Positions 52,223-62,226 of a stretch of 64,000 nt of DNA are shown here, one piece after another (positions within the stretch are counted from its first letter, which is position 1; each line of letters begins with the position of its first letter). The notes beneath the pieces were generated by a model. The model did not search any database. It saw nothing but the letters and a program-made list of their open reading frames with translations, and was not told the DNA's origin. The stretch covers positions 1-64,000 of the forward strand of contig NZ_FNOB01000013.1 of the NCBI RefSeq assembly GCF_900106675.1, in the 5' to 3' direction. The stretch comes from Allgaiera indica (GTDB taxonomy: Bacteria; Pseudomonadota; Alphaproteobacteria; Rhodobacterales; Rhodobacteraceae). A program made the position numbers and the translations under genes.

Positions 52223-53224
52223 ATGCGCCCCATCCAAGCCCCCTACCCCCAGACCCGCCACCGCCGCACCCGCGCGACGCCCGCCTTGCGCGACCTGACG
52301 CAGGAAAACCGGCTGTCGGTGAAGGATCTGATCTGGCCGGTCTTCGTGCGCGAGGGCGAGGGGGTGGAGGAACCGATCGCCTCGATGCCCGGGGTGAACC
52401 GGCTGTCGGTGGACCGGGTGGTGAAAGCGGCGCGTGAGGCTGCGGATTTGGGCATCCCGGCGATCTGTGTCTTCCCCTATACGGGGATGGAGGCGCGGAC
52501 CGAGGATTGCGCCCTGGCGTGGAGCGCCGACAACATCTCGAACCGCGCGATCCGGGCGATCAAGGCGGCGGTACCCGAGATCGCGGTGATGACCGATATC
52601 GCGCTCGATCCCTACAACATCAACGGCCATGACGGCTTTGTCGTGGACGGCAAGATCCTGAATGACGAGACGGTGGAGGCGCTGGTGAAGATGGCGCTGG
52701 CGCAGGCCGAGGCGGGGGCCGATATCCTGGGGCCCTCGGACATGATGGACGGGCGCATCGGCGCGATGCGCAGTGCGCTGGAGGCGGCGGGCCACCAGGG
52801 CGTGACGATCCTGAGCTATTCGGCGAAATATGCCTCGGCCTTCTACGGGCCGTTCCGCGACGCGGTCGGGGCCGCGGCGGCGCTGGCGGGCGGCGACAAG
52901 AAGACCTATCAGATGAACCCCGGCAATTCCGACGAGGCCCTGCGCCTGATCGAGCGCGACCTGCGCGAGGGCGCCGACATGGTGATGGTCAAGCCCGGAA
53001 TGCCCTATCTCGACATCTGCCGCCGGGTGAAGGACAACTTCGGCGTGCCGACCTATGCCTATCAGGTGTCGGGCGAATACGCGATGATCCGGGGCGCGTC
53101 CGACAATGGCTGGATCGACGGCGAGAAGGCGATGCTGGAAAGCCTGCTGGCGTTCAAGCGCGCGGGCTGCGACGGGGTGCTCACCTATTTCGCGCCCCAG
53201 GTCGCGCGGCTGCTGGCGGACTGA
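52223..53224 (+). CDS. hemB: HemB, delta-aminolevulinic acid dehydratase (porphobilinogen synthase)
   Basis: HemB condenses two 5-aminolevulinate molecules to porphobilinogen in tetrapyrrole synthesis. The 333-residue enzyme has the active-site lysines in LSYSAKYASAFYGPFRDA and MVMVKPGMPYLDICRRV. The Zn-cysteine triad of other HemB proteins is replaced by MTDIALDPYNINGHDGFVVD, as in Rhodobacter-type enzymes that do not need catalytic zinc. ATG 52223 lies after GGAGGCCGCC. It is preceded by a divergent membrane-protein gene. Confidence 0.96.
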   Translation: MRPIQAPYPQTRHRRTRATPALRDLTQENRLSVKDLIWPVFVREGEGVEEPIASMPGVNRLSVDRVVKAAREAADLGIPAICVFPYTGMEARTEDCALAWSADNISNRAIRAIKAAVPEIAVMTDIALDPYNINGHDGFVVDGKILNDETVEALVKMALAQAEAGADILGPSDMMDGRIGAMRSALEAAGHQGVTILSYSAKYASAFYGPFRDAVGAAAALAGGDKKTYQMNPGNSDEALRLIERDLREGADMVMVKPGMPYLDICRRVKDNFGVPTYAYQVSGEYAMIRGASDNGWIDGEKAMLESLLAFKRAGCDGVLTYFAPQVARLLAD

Positions 53225-53402
53225 TCGGGCCCGCGGCGCGGGGGCCGTGCTTGCCGCCCCGACCCACACAGATGCGCGACTGGCCGCCGACCGGCTTCTC
53301 AATTGCGTGACAGCGCGGGCGATTTTCCCTATGATTGGTAGGAAGGGCCGCTATAAGGCCCAGATATCGCCCCGGTGGGCTTTCGAGCGAGGCATGAGAC
53401 AG

Positions 53403-53960
53403 ATGAGCATCACATCGCGACGCGCATTTCTTCTGGGCACGGGATCGGTATTGACCCTGTCGGCCTGCGGCAATGGCATCGGCAGCGACGGCGCGGCCCG
53501 GATCGACGCCCGCGTGGCGGCGACGAAGCAATTCCTGATCAGCCATTATCCGGGTGTCAAATCGCTGATGGACAAGGCGGCGGGCGTTCTTTACATGCCG
53601 CTGATGACCGAGGCCGGCTTTGGCATCGGCGGCGCCTTTGGGCGTGGTGCGCTGCAGATCAACGGCGCGACGGTGGATTACTATTCCGCCACCAAGGCCT
53701 CGATCGGTTTTCAGATCGGCGCCCAGCAATATGCCCATGCGCTGTTCTTCATGACGCCCGACGCCCTGGCGTCGTTCCGCGCCTCGAACGGCTGGGAGGC
53801 CAGTGCCGACATGGTCTATGCGGTGCAGAACAAGGGCGGCAGCCTGGGAGTATCCACCACCACCGAGCAGGCGCCGGTGATCGCCCTGGTCTTTGGCCAG
53901 ACCGGGCTGATCGCGGGGGCCTCGCTTGCCGGGGTCAAGTATACGCGGATCATTCCGTAA
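53403..53960 (+). CDS. SYLF-domain lipoprotein
   Basis: The 185-residue product begins MSITSRRAFLLGTGSVLTLS and has a lipobox LSAC (Cys about 22) after a twin-arginine-like stretch. The SYLF (Ysc84-like) lipid-binding domain follows: FGIGGAFGRGALQINGATVD, then YYSATKASIGFQIGAQQYAH and VFGQTGLIAGASLAGVKYTR. Such proteins bind phosphoinositide-like lipids in eukaryotes. The bacterial role is unclear. An alternative ATG three codons upstream (53394) is possible. A terminator hairpin follows the stop. Confidence 0.88.
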   Translation: MSITSRRAFLLGTGSVLTLSACGNGIGSDGAARIDARVAATKQFLISHYPGVKSLMDKAAGVLYMPLMTEAGFGIGGAFGRGALQINGATVDYYSATKASIGFQIGAQQYAHALFFMTPDALASFRASNGWEASADMVYAVQNKGGSLGVSTTTEQAPVIALVFGQTGLIAGASLAGVKYTRIIP

Positions 53961-53970
53961 CCAAGGTCAC

Positions 53971-54024
53971 GGATTTTCGACGAAAATCCACGCCCGTGCC
54001 GGCTGCTGGCGCGGGCGTTTCGTT
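53971..54024 (+). terminator. Terminator of the SYLF gene with an upstream palindrome
   Basis: A palindrome GGATTTTCG-a-CGAAAATCC (53971-53989) is followed by the stem ACGCCCGTGCC / GGCGCGGGCGT (53990-54000 and 54008-54018) with a 7-base loop and then TTTCGTTGT. This is a good rho-independent terminator for the plus-strand gene. Confidence 0.75.
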
Positions 54025-54063
54025 GTGACGCGGCGGCGGGGGCGCTGCCCCCTGCACCCCCGG

Positions 54064-54086
54064 CGTATTTGTCGAACAATGAAAGG
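54064..54086 (+). repeat. Copy of the GTATTT-N4-AAnATGAA dispersed repeat
   Basis: CGTATTTGTCGAACAATGAAAGG follows a GC-rich block GGGGGCGCTGCCCCC (hairpin-forming) and lies between two convergent genes (SYLF and penicillin acylase), at their shared 3' ends. Confidence 0.85.
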
Positions 54087-54092
54087 CGCGTG

Positions 54093-56570
54093 TCAGCCCT
54101 TGGGTTTGGCGCCCGTTGGGGTCAAGTGGGTGATGCCGACGGCCCCGGCCCGCGCCAGCGCCGGATCGAGCGACATCGGGATGTATTCGCCGCGGCGCCA
54201 CAGCTCTCCTAGATCGTCGTAGTGGCGGCTCAGCGGGTGGCCGCTTTCGCCGGTGGAGATGATGAAGACCGAACTGTCGGGGTCGGCGAAATCATAGACG
54301 CCGCGATACCCAGGCCCGTGCACGTCGAGGAACGGATCGGGGCCCGAGGCGCTGGTTTCGCCGCGGTTGAGCGTGTTGTCGCCGCCGCTGATGGATTGGC
54401 GAAGGTTCACGAAGTAATGCAGGATCGGCACCTTGCCCAGCACCGGGTTGTCCTGCGCTGCCTGATGGGCATCGCCCCAGCGCCAGTTCTTCATGTCCGT
54501 GCCATAGCGGTTCTTCAGGTAGAGCAGCGCATCGTCGAGAGAGATCCGCGCGATATCGGTGCAGGTTTCCTTCTTCGTGCTCTGCACGATATCGCACCAG
54601 GCCGCGGCGCCGTCGGTGTTGCGAAACACCCGCTCGATGAACACCGGATCGGGGCGCGCGAAATCCTTGGCCAGCGGGCCCAGCTCATCCGAGATCAGGC
54701 GTTTTTGCAAGAACAGCATCCAGGCCGCGTAGATCAGCGGCTCGGGCATGTGTTCGTTCATGTCGCCGTTCCACTCGGCCAGCATCTTCAATGCCTCCTG
54801 GCGCATGGCCTTGGGCGTGCCGGGGGGCGCGTCCTCGCCCTGATACCACAGGTTCTTGGCGATCAGCGGCAGCAGGGCGCGCGCGGTGAAGCTGACGGTG
54901 TCGAGCTGGGCCTCGATGAAGCTTTCGCGGGTCTGGACCTGGTGATCCTTCATCAGCGTCAGCCAGCGCTGGATGCGCTGGGTGTCGCCCCAGTGGAAGG
55001 TGATGTTGAGCGGAAACGGACGGTCGACGATCTTGTTGTTGGTATTGCCCAGGATCCCCGAGGCCGGATTGATGAAGCTGGGATCATCGGAATAGGGAAA
55101 ATGCCCGTCCCAGCGGTCGCGCGGCAGCCAGCCGGGGGTGGGCATGCGGCCCTGGGTGTCGTTGTTCGGGTCGCGCTTGGGGATCCAGCCGATCATCTGC
55201 ATGGCGATGCCGTGCTTGTCGGCCAGCATCAGGTTCTGCGCCGGCGCCACGAACAGCGACCCGGCCTTGATGCCCTGGGCGATGTCATGGGCCTTCATCA
55301 GCCGGATCATCGCCGTCATCGTGGTGTCCTTGTCGGTCAGCGCCGTCCAGCTGAGCGAGGCCACATGCCCCGCCGGGGTGATCGAGGCCAGGTCGAAATC
55401 GCTGCCCGGCAGCACCGGGCCGTTTTCCGTCCAGCGCAGGGTCAGCGTCACCGGCGCCTGGCCCTTGATGCGTACGATCGAACGTTGGGTGCGGAAATCC
55501 TTCCAGCCCTGGGGGGTAAGGTACTGGCGCGGATTGTCGGGGTTGATCTTTTCGATATGGACGTCCTGGTCGTCCAGATAGGTCGTCGTCAGCCCCCAGC
55601 CCAGATCTTTTGAGCGGCCCAGCAGAACCAGCGGCATCCCTGGAATCGTCGCGCCGATCACGCCGCCTTCGGTCAACTGCAGGCGCGCCAGGTACCAAAG
55701 CGACGGCGCGGTGAAGTCAAGATGCGGATCATTGGCCAGCAAAGAGCCCCCCGCCGCTGCCCGGTTGGGCGCCGCCGCCCAGGCGTTCGAGGCGCCCGCG
55801 AAGGCCGGCGCCTGGACCGGCGACAAGGGGCTGGTGGGGAATTTCACCTCGGCATAGTTCTTCTTCACGCCGGGGAAGAGGCTGGCGTAATCGGGCAGCG
55901 CCGCGACCGGCTTCATCGGGTCGTCGGGCATCAGATCCTTCACCCGCGCCGGCGGCAGGATCAGCGAGGCGCGGGCACGCAGGATCTCTCGCTGCATGGC
56001 GCCGGTCAGCTTCAGCTGCATCAGCTTCAGGATCGCCAGCGAATCCGACGGCTGCCAGGTCGCGATCTTGTTCGAGAACAGGAAGAATTCCGGTGCCCCC
56101 CGCCCCAGCGCGTCGCGGTTGACGATGTCGATCCAGGCGTTGACGCCACGGGCATAGGCGGTGAGCGCGGTCTTGGTCTGCTGGTCCTGCACGCTGAAGC
56201 TGGCGGCAGCCAGATTGTAAAGGTCGAGCCGCCGCATCAGGCTGTCGATCTTCAGCGTCTTGGGGCCGAAGATCTCGGACAGGCGGCCCTCGGCGGTGCG
56301 CCGCAGCAGGGTCATCTGCCACAGCCGGTCCTGTGCCTGGGCAAACCCCAGCGCGTAGAACACATCGGCGTCGTCCTTGCCGAAGATATGTGGCACGTCG
56401 TTGGCGTTGCGGATGATTTCCACGGGCTTCGTAATCCCCGCGACCTTGTAGGAGGCGTTGTAATCGGGGATCGAACGCGTGAGGAACCAATAGCCGACAC
56501 CGACGGCCAGAACGGACAGAACGATGAGCGCGGTGAAAATTCGCAAAGCCCAGCGGAAGGCGGTGAGCAT
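54093..56570 (-). CDS. Penicillin acylase family (N-terminal nucleophile) hydrolase
   Basis: The 825-residue protein has an N-terminal signal/anchor (WALRIFTALIVLSVLAVGVG) and then the alpha-chain region with GFAQAQDRLWQMTLLRRTAE. A spacer leads to the autocatalytic cleavage site GASNAWAAAP, where Ser (about residue 260) becomes the N-terminal nucleophile of the beta chain. NDPHLDFTAPSLWYLARLQL follows, as in penicillin, cephalosporin and acyl-homoserine-lactone acylases. It should be periplasmic and processed into two chains. The substrate could be an acyl-homoserine lactone or another amide. Confidence 0.9.
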   Translation of the reverse strand: MLTAFRWALRIFTALIVLSVLAVGVGYWFLTRSIPDYNASYKVAGITKPVEIIRNANDVPHIFGKDDADVFYALGFAQAQDRLWQMTLLRRTAEGRLSEIFGPKTLKIDSLMRRLDLYNLAAASFSVQDQQTKTALTAYARGVNAWIDIVNRDALGRGAPEFFLFSNKIATWQPSDSLAILKLMQLKLTGAMQREILRARASLILPPARVKDLMPDDPMKPVAALPDYASLFPGVKKNYAEVKFPTSPLSPVQAPAFAGASNAWAAAPNRAAAGGSLLANDPHLDFTAPSLWYLARLQLTEGGVIGATIPGMPLVLLGRSKDLGWGLTTTYLDDQDVHIEKINPDNPRQYLTPQGWKDFRTQRSIVRIKGQAPVTLTLRWTENGPVLPGSDFDLASITPAGHVASLSWTALTDKDTTMTAMIRLMKAHDIAQGIKAGSLFVAPAQNLMLADKHGIAMQMIGWIPKRDPNNDTQGRMPTPGWLPRDRWDGHFPYSDDPSFINPASGILGNTNNKIVDRPFPLNITFHWGDTQRIQRWLTLMKDHQVQTRESFIEAQLDTVSFTARALLPLIAKNLWYQGEDAPPGTPKAMRQEALKMLAEWNGDMNEHMPEPLIYAAWMLFLQKRLISDELGPLAKDFARPDPVFIERVFRNTDGAAAWCDIVQSTKKETCTDIARISLDDALLYLKNRYGTDMKNWRWGDAHQAAQDNPVLGKVPILHYFVNLRQSISGGDNTLNRGETSASGPDPFLDVHGPGYRGVYDFADPDSSVFIISTGESGHPLSRHYDDLGELWRRGEYIPMSLDPALARAGAVGITHLTPTGAKPKG

Positions 56571-56646
56571 GTAGGACCTGTTCCTGACGTCGGGGAGGGG
56601 TTATCAGGGGCCCGAACCTAAACGATTGCAGCACAGGGGGGAAGTC

Positions 56647-57522
56647 ATGGCGCGTATCGCTTTTCTGGGATTGGGGGTCATGGGGTATCCGATGGCCGGG
56701 CATCTGGCGGCGGCCGGGCATGAGGTGACGGTTTACAACCGCACCACGGCCAAGGCCGAGAAATGGGTATCAGAACATGGCGGCAGGCTGGGGAAAACCC
56801 CTGCCGAGACAGCGAAGGGCGCCGAATTCGTCATGGCCTGCGTCGGCAATGACAATGATCTGCGCGGGGTCTGCACCGGCGCTGACGGGGCGTTCACGGG
56901 AATGTCGTCGGGCGCGATCTTCGTCGATCACACCACTGTGTCGGCGAAGGTGACGCGCGAATTGGCCGCGACCGCCGCCGCGGCTGGAATCGGCTATGTG
57001 GACGCGCCGATCTCGGGCGGTCAGGCGGGGGCCGAGAACGGGGTGCTGTCGGTGATGTGCGGCGGCGACCAGGCGGCCTATGACAAGGCCGAGAAGGTGA
57101 TCGACGCCTATGCCAGGATCTGCCGCCGGATCGGCGACACCGGCGCCGGCCAGACCGCGAAGATGATGAACCAGATCTGCATCGCCGGCCTGGTGCAGGG
57201 CCTGTCCGAGGCGCTGGCCTTCGGCGAGAAGGCGGGGCTGGACGGCGCCGCGGTGGTCGAGGTGATCAGCCAGGGCGCGGCCGGATCGTGGCAGATGGCG
57301 AACCGCTACAAGACCATGCTGGCGGGCGAGTTCGAGCATGGCTTCGCCGTCGACTGGATGCGCAAGGACCTGGCGATCTGCCTGGCCACGGGCGAGGAAC
57401 TGGGCGCCGCACTGCCCGTCACGGCGCTGGTCGATCAGTTCTACAAGGATGTGCAGGCGATGGGCGGCGGCCGTTGGGATACCTCGTCGCTGATCAAGCG
57501 GCTGAAAGCCTTCGACGGGTAG
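56647..57522 (+). CDS. Beta-hydroxyacid dehydrogenase (3-hydroxyisobutyrate/tartronate type)
   Basis: The 291-residue enzyme has the NAD(P) motif GLGVMGYPMAGHLAAAGHEV, then VDAPISGGQAGAENGVLSVM (substrate region) and the catalytic lysine motif in GQTAKMMNQICIAG. It belongs to the beta-hydroxyacid dehydrogenase family and probably oxidises a small hydroxyacid or reduces a semialdehyde (succinic or tartronic type). ATG 56647 follows GGGGGGAAGTC. It is divergent from the acylase gene and ends near the convergent hflX. Confidence 0.9.
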   Translation: MARIAFLGLGVMGYPMAGHLAAAGHEVTVYNRTTAKAEKWVSEHGGRLGKTPAETAKGAEFVMACVGNDNDLRGVCTGADGAFTGMSSGAIFVDHTTVSAKVTRELAATAAAAGIGYVDAPISGGQAGAENGVLSVMCGGDQAAYDKAEKVIDAYARICRRIGDTGAGQTAKMMNQICIAGLVQGLSEALAFGEKAGLDGAAVVEVISQGAAGSWQMANRYKTMLAGEFEHGFAVDWMRKDLAICLATGEELGAALPVTALVDQFYKDVQAMGGGRWDTSSLIKRLKAFDG

Positions 57523-57578
57523 GTGCGACGACCGGGGGCCAGACGGCGCCGGACGGCACGGGGGGCCGGCGCCGCGGG

Positions 57579-57601
57579 CGTATTTGGGGAACAATGAAAG
57601 G
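57579..57601 (+). repeat. Copy of the GTATTT-N4-AAnATGAA dispersed repeat
   Basis: CGTATTTGGGGAACAATGAAAGG sits after a GC-rich hairpin-like stretch (GGCGCCGGACGG onward) in the 105-base gap between two convergent genes (the dehydrogenase and hflX). Confidence 0.85.
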
Positions 57602-57627
57602 ATGCACGCCGGGCCCGGACCGAAGCA

Positions 57628-58914
57628 TCACAGGTCGCGGAAGGCCTGTTCCTGGCGTGGGGTCCAGCGCAGGGTGAGGCGGTAGCCGGTCTCGGTTTCG
57701 ATCTCGTCGACCACGACGCCCTGGTCGTGCAGCCAGGCGCGGCGCTTGCCCTCGGCGAAGGACAGCTCCAGCACGCGCTCGATGCGTTCCTCGGCCAGGC
57801 CGGTTTCGATCCCGGCCAACAGCGCCGCCATCCCCTGCCCCGACAGCGCCGAGATCGCCCGCACGTTGTCGCTGCGCGCGGCCTGGACCTCGAGCGCCTC
57901 GCGCGCGGGCGCGACGAGTTGGTCGATCTTGTTCCAGACCTCGATCAGCGGCACCTGCGCATCCAGGCCCAGCCCGCGCAGGATATCGGCCACGTCGGCG
58001 GCCTGTTCTTCGGTCTCGGGATGCGAGATGTCGCGCACATGCAAGATCAGATCGGCCTCCAGCACTTCTTCGAGCGTGGCGCGGAAGGCCGCGACCAGCT
58101 GGGTCGGCAGATCCGAGATGAAGCCCACCGTGTCGGACAGGATCGCCTTTTGGCCGCCCGGCAGTTCGATGCCGCGCATCGTGGGATCGAGCGTCGCGAA
58201 AAGCATGTCCTTCGCCATCACCTCGGCGCCGGTCATTCGGTTGAAAAGCGTGGACTTTCCGGCGTTGGTATAGCCCACCAGCGCGACGATCGGGAACGGC
58301 ACCTTGCGCCGCGCCGCGCGGTGCAGTTCGCGCGTTTTCACCACCTTCGACAGCTGCCTGCGGATCCGGGTGACCTGTTCGTCGATGGCGCGGCGGTCGG
58401 CCTCGATCTGGGTTTCGCCGGGGCCCCCGACGAAGCCCAGGCCGCCGCGCTGGCGTTCCAGGTGCGTCCAGGCGCGCACCAGCCGCGTGCGCTGGTAGCT
58501 AAGCGCCGCCAGTTCCACCTGCAGCACGCCTTCGCGGGTGCGGGCCCGGTCGGCGAAAATTTCCAGGATTAGGCCGGTGCGGTCCAGAAGCTTGACCTTC
58601 CATTCGCGTTCCAGGTTGCGCTGCTGCACCGGGCTGACGGGGCCGTCGACCAGCACCAGATCGACCTCGGCCGCCGAAAGTTTCGCCTTCAGTTCCGCGA
58701 CCTTGCCAGAGCCGAACAGCGTCCCCGGCGCGACCTTGGGCAGGCGCACGACTTCGGCGCCGGCCAACTCCAGCCCCGGCAGCGCGGCGGCCAGCGCGGT
58801 GGCTTCCTCCAGCGCGCGGGCCGCCGGGCGGCGGCGGCGCTCCGAGGTGATGTCGGGATGCAGGACATAGGCCCGTGTCAGGGGCGCGCGGGTCTCGGTC
58901 TGGGTCTGGGTCAA
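57628..58914 (-). CDS. hflX: HflX, ribosome-associated GTPase
   Basis: HflX binds and splits ribosomes under stress. The 428-residue protein has the N-terminal HflX domain with GSGKVAELKAKLSAAEVDLV and the coiled linker RGGLGFVGGPGETQIEADRR. The G domain has G1 GYTNAGKSTLFNRM (near 212), the G2/G3 region DPTMRGIELPGG with LSDTVGFISDLPTQLVAAF, and G4 WNKID. It follows hfq (22 bases), a conserved pairing in proteobacteria. Confidence 0.96.
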   Translation of the reverse strand: MTQTQTETRAPLTRAYVLHPDITSERRRRPAARALEEATALAAALPGLELAGAEVVRLPKVAPGTLFGSGKVAELKAKLSAAEVDLVLVDGPVSPVQQRNLEREWKVKLLDRTGLILEIFADRARTREGVLQVELAALSYQRTRLVRAWTHLERQRGGLGFVGGPGETQIEADRRAIDEQVTRIRRQLSKVVKTRELHRAARRKVPFPIVALVGYTNAGKSTLFNRMTGAEVMAKDMLFATLDPTMRGIELPGGQKAILSDTVGFISDLPTQLVAAFRATLEEVLEADLILHVRDISHPETEEQAADVADILRGLGLDAQVPLIEVWNKIDQLVAPAREALEVQAARSDNVRAISALSGQGMAALLAGIETGLAEERIERVLELSFAEGKRRAWLHDQGVVVDEIETETGYRLTLRWTPRQEQAFRDL

Positions 58915-58936
58915 GATCTATGCCAAAGCGGCGAGG

Positions 58937-59170
58937 TCAATCTTCGCCGTCGTAAAGGTTGATCGGCTGTCCCGGCATGATTGTCGAGATCGCGTGCTTG
59001 TAGACCAGTTGCGATTGACCATCCCGGCGCAGCAGTACGCAGAAGTTGTCGAACCACGTTATGACGCCTTGTAGTTTCACGCCGTTAATCAGGAAAATGG
59101 TAACTGGAATTTTATTCTTGCGGACGTGGTTCAGAAACGCGTCCTGCAAATTCTGTTTGTCGGCGGCCAT
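58937..59170 (-). CDS. hfq: Hfq, RNA chaperone
   Basis: Hfq forms hexamers that pair small RNAs with messages; in Rhodobacteraceae it is also linked to nitrogen regulation. The 77-residue protein has Sm1 ([20 protein letters not shown] and [20 protein letters not shown]) and Sm2 ([13 protein letters not shown]). The C-terminal tail is short, as usual in alphaproteobacteria. The ATG at 59170 gives the normal start MAADKQNLQ; an upstream frame extension is not used. The promoter should lie in the 169-base gap to trkH. Confidence 0.97.
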   Translation of the reverse strand: MAADKQNLQDAFLNHVRKNKIPVTIFLINGVKLQGVITWFDNFCVLLRRDGQSQLVYKHAISTIMPGQPINLYDGED

Positions 59171-59339
59171 GTGTTCTTGCCTTTTGTTTCTTAGCGCCGG
59201 TCGTCGCGGCGTCCCTCCTACGTGGCCGAGAGCCCCCGGCGGACCGAGTATCGCGCGAGATTCGCGGAGATTCCAGACCAAAAAACAGTTCGTTACGGAC
59301 CTATCCTTGGCTGCGGCCTTCAGGCCACTTCCAGGGGCG

Positions 59340-60848
59340 TCAATTCCGCCAGGAATCGGGGGCCAGAAGCGCGATGATCGCCAGTGTCTCGAGCCGGCCC
59401 AAAACCATCGCCCCGGCCAGGATCAGCTTGGCGTCAAGCCCCAGCGCCGCATAGCTGAGCGGCATCTCGGTGGCGACCGTGGCAAGCGGCCCGGTGGTGG
59501 ACAGCGCCGCGACCGAGAACACCAGGGCCGGCTCGAACGCGATGCCGGTCAGGGTGAGCAGCGCCATCACCAGGATCACCGCAAGGCCGAACAGCATGAA
59601 GAAGATCCAAGCGACATAGGCGCCTTCACGCCGCAGCCGGCGCGCCATCGGACCCGCCCCGCCGATCGAATTGGGATGCACCAGCTTTTCCATCTCGCGC
59701 TGGCCATGCTTGAAAAGCGCATAGATGCGCAACAGCTTCACGCCGCCCGCGGTGGTGGCGACGCCGCCGCCCATCAGCGCCAGCCCGACCAGGATCAGCC
59801 CCGGCGCGTTCAGCCCCGACCAGGTTTGCGCGGTATCCCAGCCCTCGGCCTGGAAACCGGTGGTCGACAGGAACGAAAGCGCCGTGAAGGCGCTGGCCCA
59901 CAGCGCGCGCAGCGCCTGGATCAGGTGATCGGGGGTGCGGGTCTCGTAGGCCGCCGTCCAATGGCGCAGGAACAACAACAGCGTGACCACGACCACCACC
60001 GTCACCCCCATGCGGAATTCGGGATCGGTGCGGATATCGCGGCGGCCCTCGACCTGGCTGACGCCGGGCAGCGAATGGCGCGAGATCGCGAAGATCAGGA
60101 ACAGGAAAATCAGCATCTCGCCCGGGATGCCGGATCGCGCCCCCGCCAGCCCCCCAACCGGAGAGATGCCGGATGTCGAGAGCGTCGACATCGCGTGGAT
60201 CAGCGCCACCAGCGAGGGATCACCGGCGATCAGCAGCCCGATCCACAACACCAGGGTCAGCCCGCCATAGGCCGGAAACAGCACCAGCGTGTAGCGGATC
60301 AGCCGCTCTGACGGGTCGGCGACGCGGGTGATCTGACCGCCCACGCCACGCCCCACCGCGCCGCCCGACAGCACCTCGAACCCGCCCAGGTTCAGGGGTG
60401 CCAGCACCGCCAGCGCCGCCAGCAGGATGAAGAAGCCGCCGCCCCAGCCCACCAGCCCGCGCCACAGATGCACCGATGGCGCCAGCCGGTCGGGGGCGTA
60501 AAGCGTGGCGCCGGTGGTGGTGAAATCCGATACCATCTCGAACCAGGAATTGGCAAAGCTGGTGTCGGGCACGGCCTCGGCAAACGGGAAGGCCATCATC
60601 ACCGGCAGCACCAGATAGGCGCCCAGCAGCGCGGCCAGATGGCTGCGCGCCGCGTTGCGCGGGGTGTAGTTCGACGTCGCCACCCCCAGGATCGCAGTCA
60701 GCACCAGAAACAGGATCGACGAATAGAAGAACGCCCGCGAGGTGAAGAAATCGCGCAGCACGAAGGCATGGGCAGCGGGCAGCAGCATCGCCAGCGCCGT
60801 GATCCCCATCAAGATCACCAGAAGCGGCAGATCGAGCAGCCGGCCCAT
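59340..60848 (-). CDS. trkH: TrkH, potassium uptake membrane subunit
   Basis: TrkH is the K+-translocating channel-like subunit that works with TrkA. The 502-residue protein has four pore repeats; visible filter segments are [36 protein letters not shown] and [15 protein letters not shown] 60848 ([15 protein letters not shown]) gives the usual start and lies one base after the trkA stop. The remaining upstream open frame is not used. Confidence 0.95.
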   Translation of the reverse strand: MGRLLDLPLLVILMGITALAMLLPAAHAFVLRDFFTSRAFFYSSILFLVLTAILGVATSNYTPRNAARSHLAALLGAYLVLPVMMAFPFAEAVPDTSFANSWFEMVSDFTTTGATLYAPDRLAPSVHLWRGLVGWGGGFFILLAALAVLAPLNLGGFEVLSGGAVGRGVGGQITRVADPSERLIRYTLVLFPAYGGLTLVLWIGLLIAGDPSLVALIHAMSTLSTSGISPVGGLAGARSGIPGEMLIFLFLIFAISRHSLPGVSQVEGRRDIRTDPEFRMGVTVVVVVTLLLFLRHWTAAYETRTPDHLIQALRALWASAFTALSFLSTTGFQAEGWDTAQTWSGLNAPGLILVGLALMGGGVATTAGGVKLLRIYALFKHGQREMEKLVHPNSIGGAGPMARRLRREGAYVAWIFFMLFGLAVILVMALLTLTGIAFEPALVFSVAALSTTGPLATVATEMPLSYAALGLDAKLILAGAMVLGRLETLAIIALLAPDSWRN

Positions 60849-60849
60849 G

Positions 60850-62226
60850 CTAGAAGAAATCGACCGAGACCTGCAGGAGGCGCTCGACCTCGGGCACATC
60901 CTTGGCCATCGCGAAAATGGTGATCACGTCGCCCTCGTCGATCCGAAGATCGCCCGAGGGCTTGTGCAGCACCTCCCCCTTCATGACCGCGCCGACCAGC
61001 ACACCTTCGGGAAAGTCGATGTCGCGGATCACCCGCCCGGCAATGGGAGAGGTGGACAGCACCTGCGCCTCGATCACCTCGGCCTCGGCATCGCCGATCG
61101 AATAGATCGCCCGCACCCGGCCATGGCGGATATGACGCAGGATCGAGCTGACGGTGGTGGCGCGCGGGTTGATATAGGCGTCGATTTCCAGCGGCCCCAT
61201 CAGCGGCACCAGCGTCGGGTCGTTGACCAGCGCGATCGCCATCGGACACCCCGCCTGCTTGGCCCGGACCGACACCAGAAGGTTGGTCTTGTCGTCGTCG
61301 GTCACCGCCAACACCGCGTCGGCGCGCTCGATATTGGCCTCCATCAGCAGGTCGGTATCCATGCCGTCGCCGTTCAGCACGATGGTGCGCTCCAGCGCGT
61401 CGGCCGCGCGTTCGGCCCGGGCGCGGGATTTCTCGATCACCTTGGCGCGCACCCGGTCGGTGCGCGATTCCAGCGCCCGCGCAACCGCCAGGCCGACGTT
61501 GCCGCCGCCGATGATGACGATGCGTTCCTGCTTGCGCGTCGTCTTGCCGAAGATTTCGAGCGTGCGGTTCACATCATCGGTGTGGCTGAAGACATAGACC
61601 TGATCGCCCTCGAACAGCTGATCGCCCGGCTCGGGCGCGAACAGCGTGCCTTCGCGCCGTACCCCCACGACGATCGCACGCAGGGTCGAGAACAGGTCCG
61701 TCAGCTGCCGCAGCGGCGTGTTCAGAACCGGGCAGTCTTCCTCCAGCGCGATGCCCAGCAGCTGCGCCTTGCCGCCCAGGAAGCTTTCGGTATCGAAGGC
61801 CGCGGGCGCCGCCAGGCGCTGCAGCGCGGCCTCGGCCACCTCGCGCTCGGGGCTGATCACCACGTCGATCGGCAGATGGTCGCGGCGGTAAAGATCGGCG
61901 TAGATCGCGTCCAGATAGCTTTGCGCGCGTAGCCGGGCGATCTTGCGCGGGATGTCGAACACCGAATGCGCCACCTGGCAGGTGACCATGTTGACCTCGT
62001 CCGAATGGGTGGCGGCGATGATCATGTCGGCATCCGCCGCGCCGGCGCGTTCCAGCACATCCGGGTAGGAGGCAAAACCCGCCACCCCCTGCACGTCCAG
62101 CGTATCGGTCGCGCGGCGCACCAGATCGGCGTTGGAATCGACGACCGTGACGTCGTTGTTCTCGCCCGACAGATGCCGCGCGATCTGCCAGCCCACCTGG
62201 CCCGCGCCGCAGATGATGACTTTCAT
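60850..62226 (-). CDS. trkA: TrkA, NAD-binding regulator of potassium uptake
   Basis: TrkA is the cytoplasmic gating subunit of the Trk K+ system. The 458-residue protein holds two RCK modules: Rossmann motif VIICGAGQVGWQIARHLSGE at the N-terminus and IVIIGGGNVGLAVARALES near 235. Each is followed by a TrkA_C domain. The product is about the normal length. In the Rhodobacter-type ntrYX-trkAH-hfq-hflX block it follows ntrX, here with a 280-base gap holding a long hairpin. Confidence 0.96.
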   Translation of the reverse strand: MKVIICGAGQVGWQIARHLSGENNDVTVVDSNADLVRRATDTLDVQGVAGFASYPDVLERAGAADADMIIAATHSDEVNMVTCQVAHSVFDIPRKIARLRAQSYLDAIYADLYRRDHLPIDVVISPEREVAEAALQRLAAPAAFDTESFLGGKAQLLGIALEEDCPVLNTPLRQLTDLFSTLRAIVVGVRREGTLFAPEPGDQLFEGDQVYVFSHTDDVNRTLEIFGKTTRKQERIVIIGGGNVGLAVARALESRTDRVRAKVIEKSRARAERAADALERTIVLNGDGMDTDLLMEANIERADAVLAVTDDDKTNLLVSVRAKQAGCPMAIALVNDPTLVPLMGPLEIDAYINPRATTVSSILRHIRHGRVRAIYSIGDAEAEVIEAQVLSTSPIAGRVIRDIDFPEGVLVGAVMKGEVLHKPSGDLRIDEGDVITIFAMAKDVPEVERLLQVSVDFF

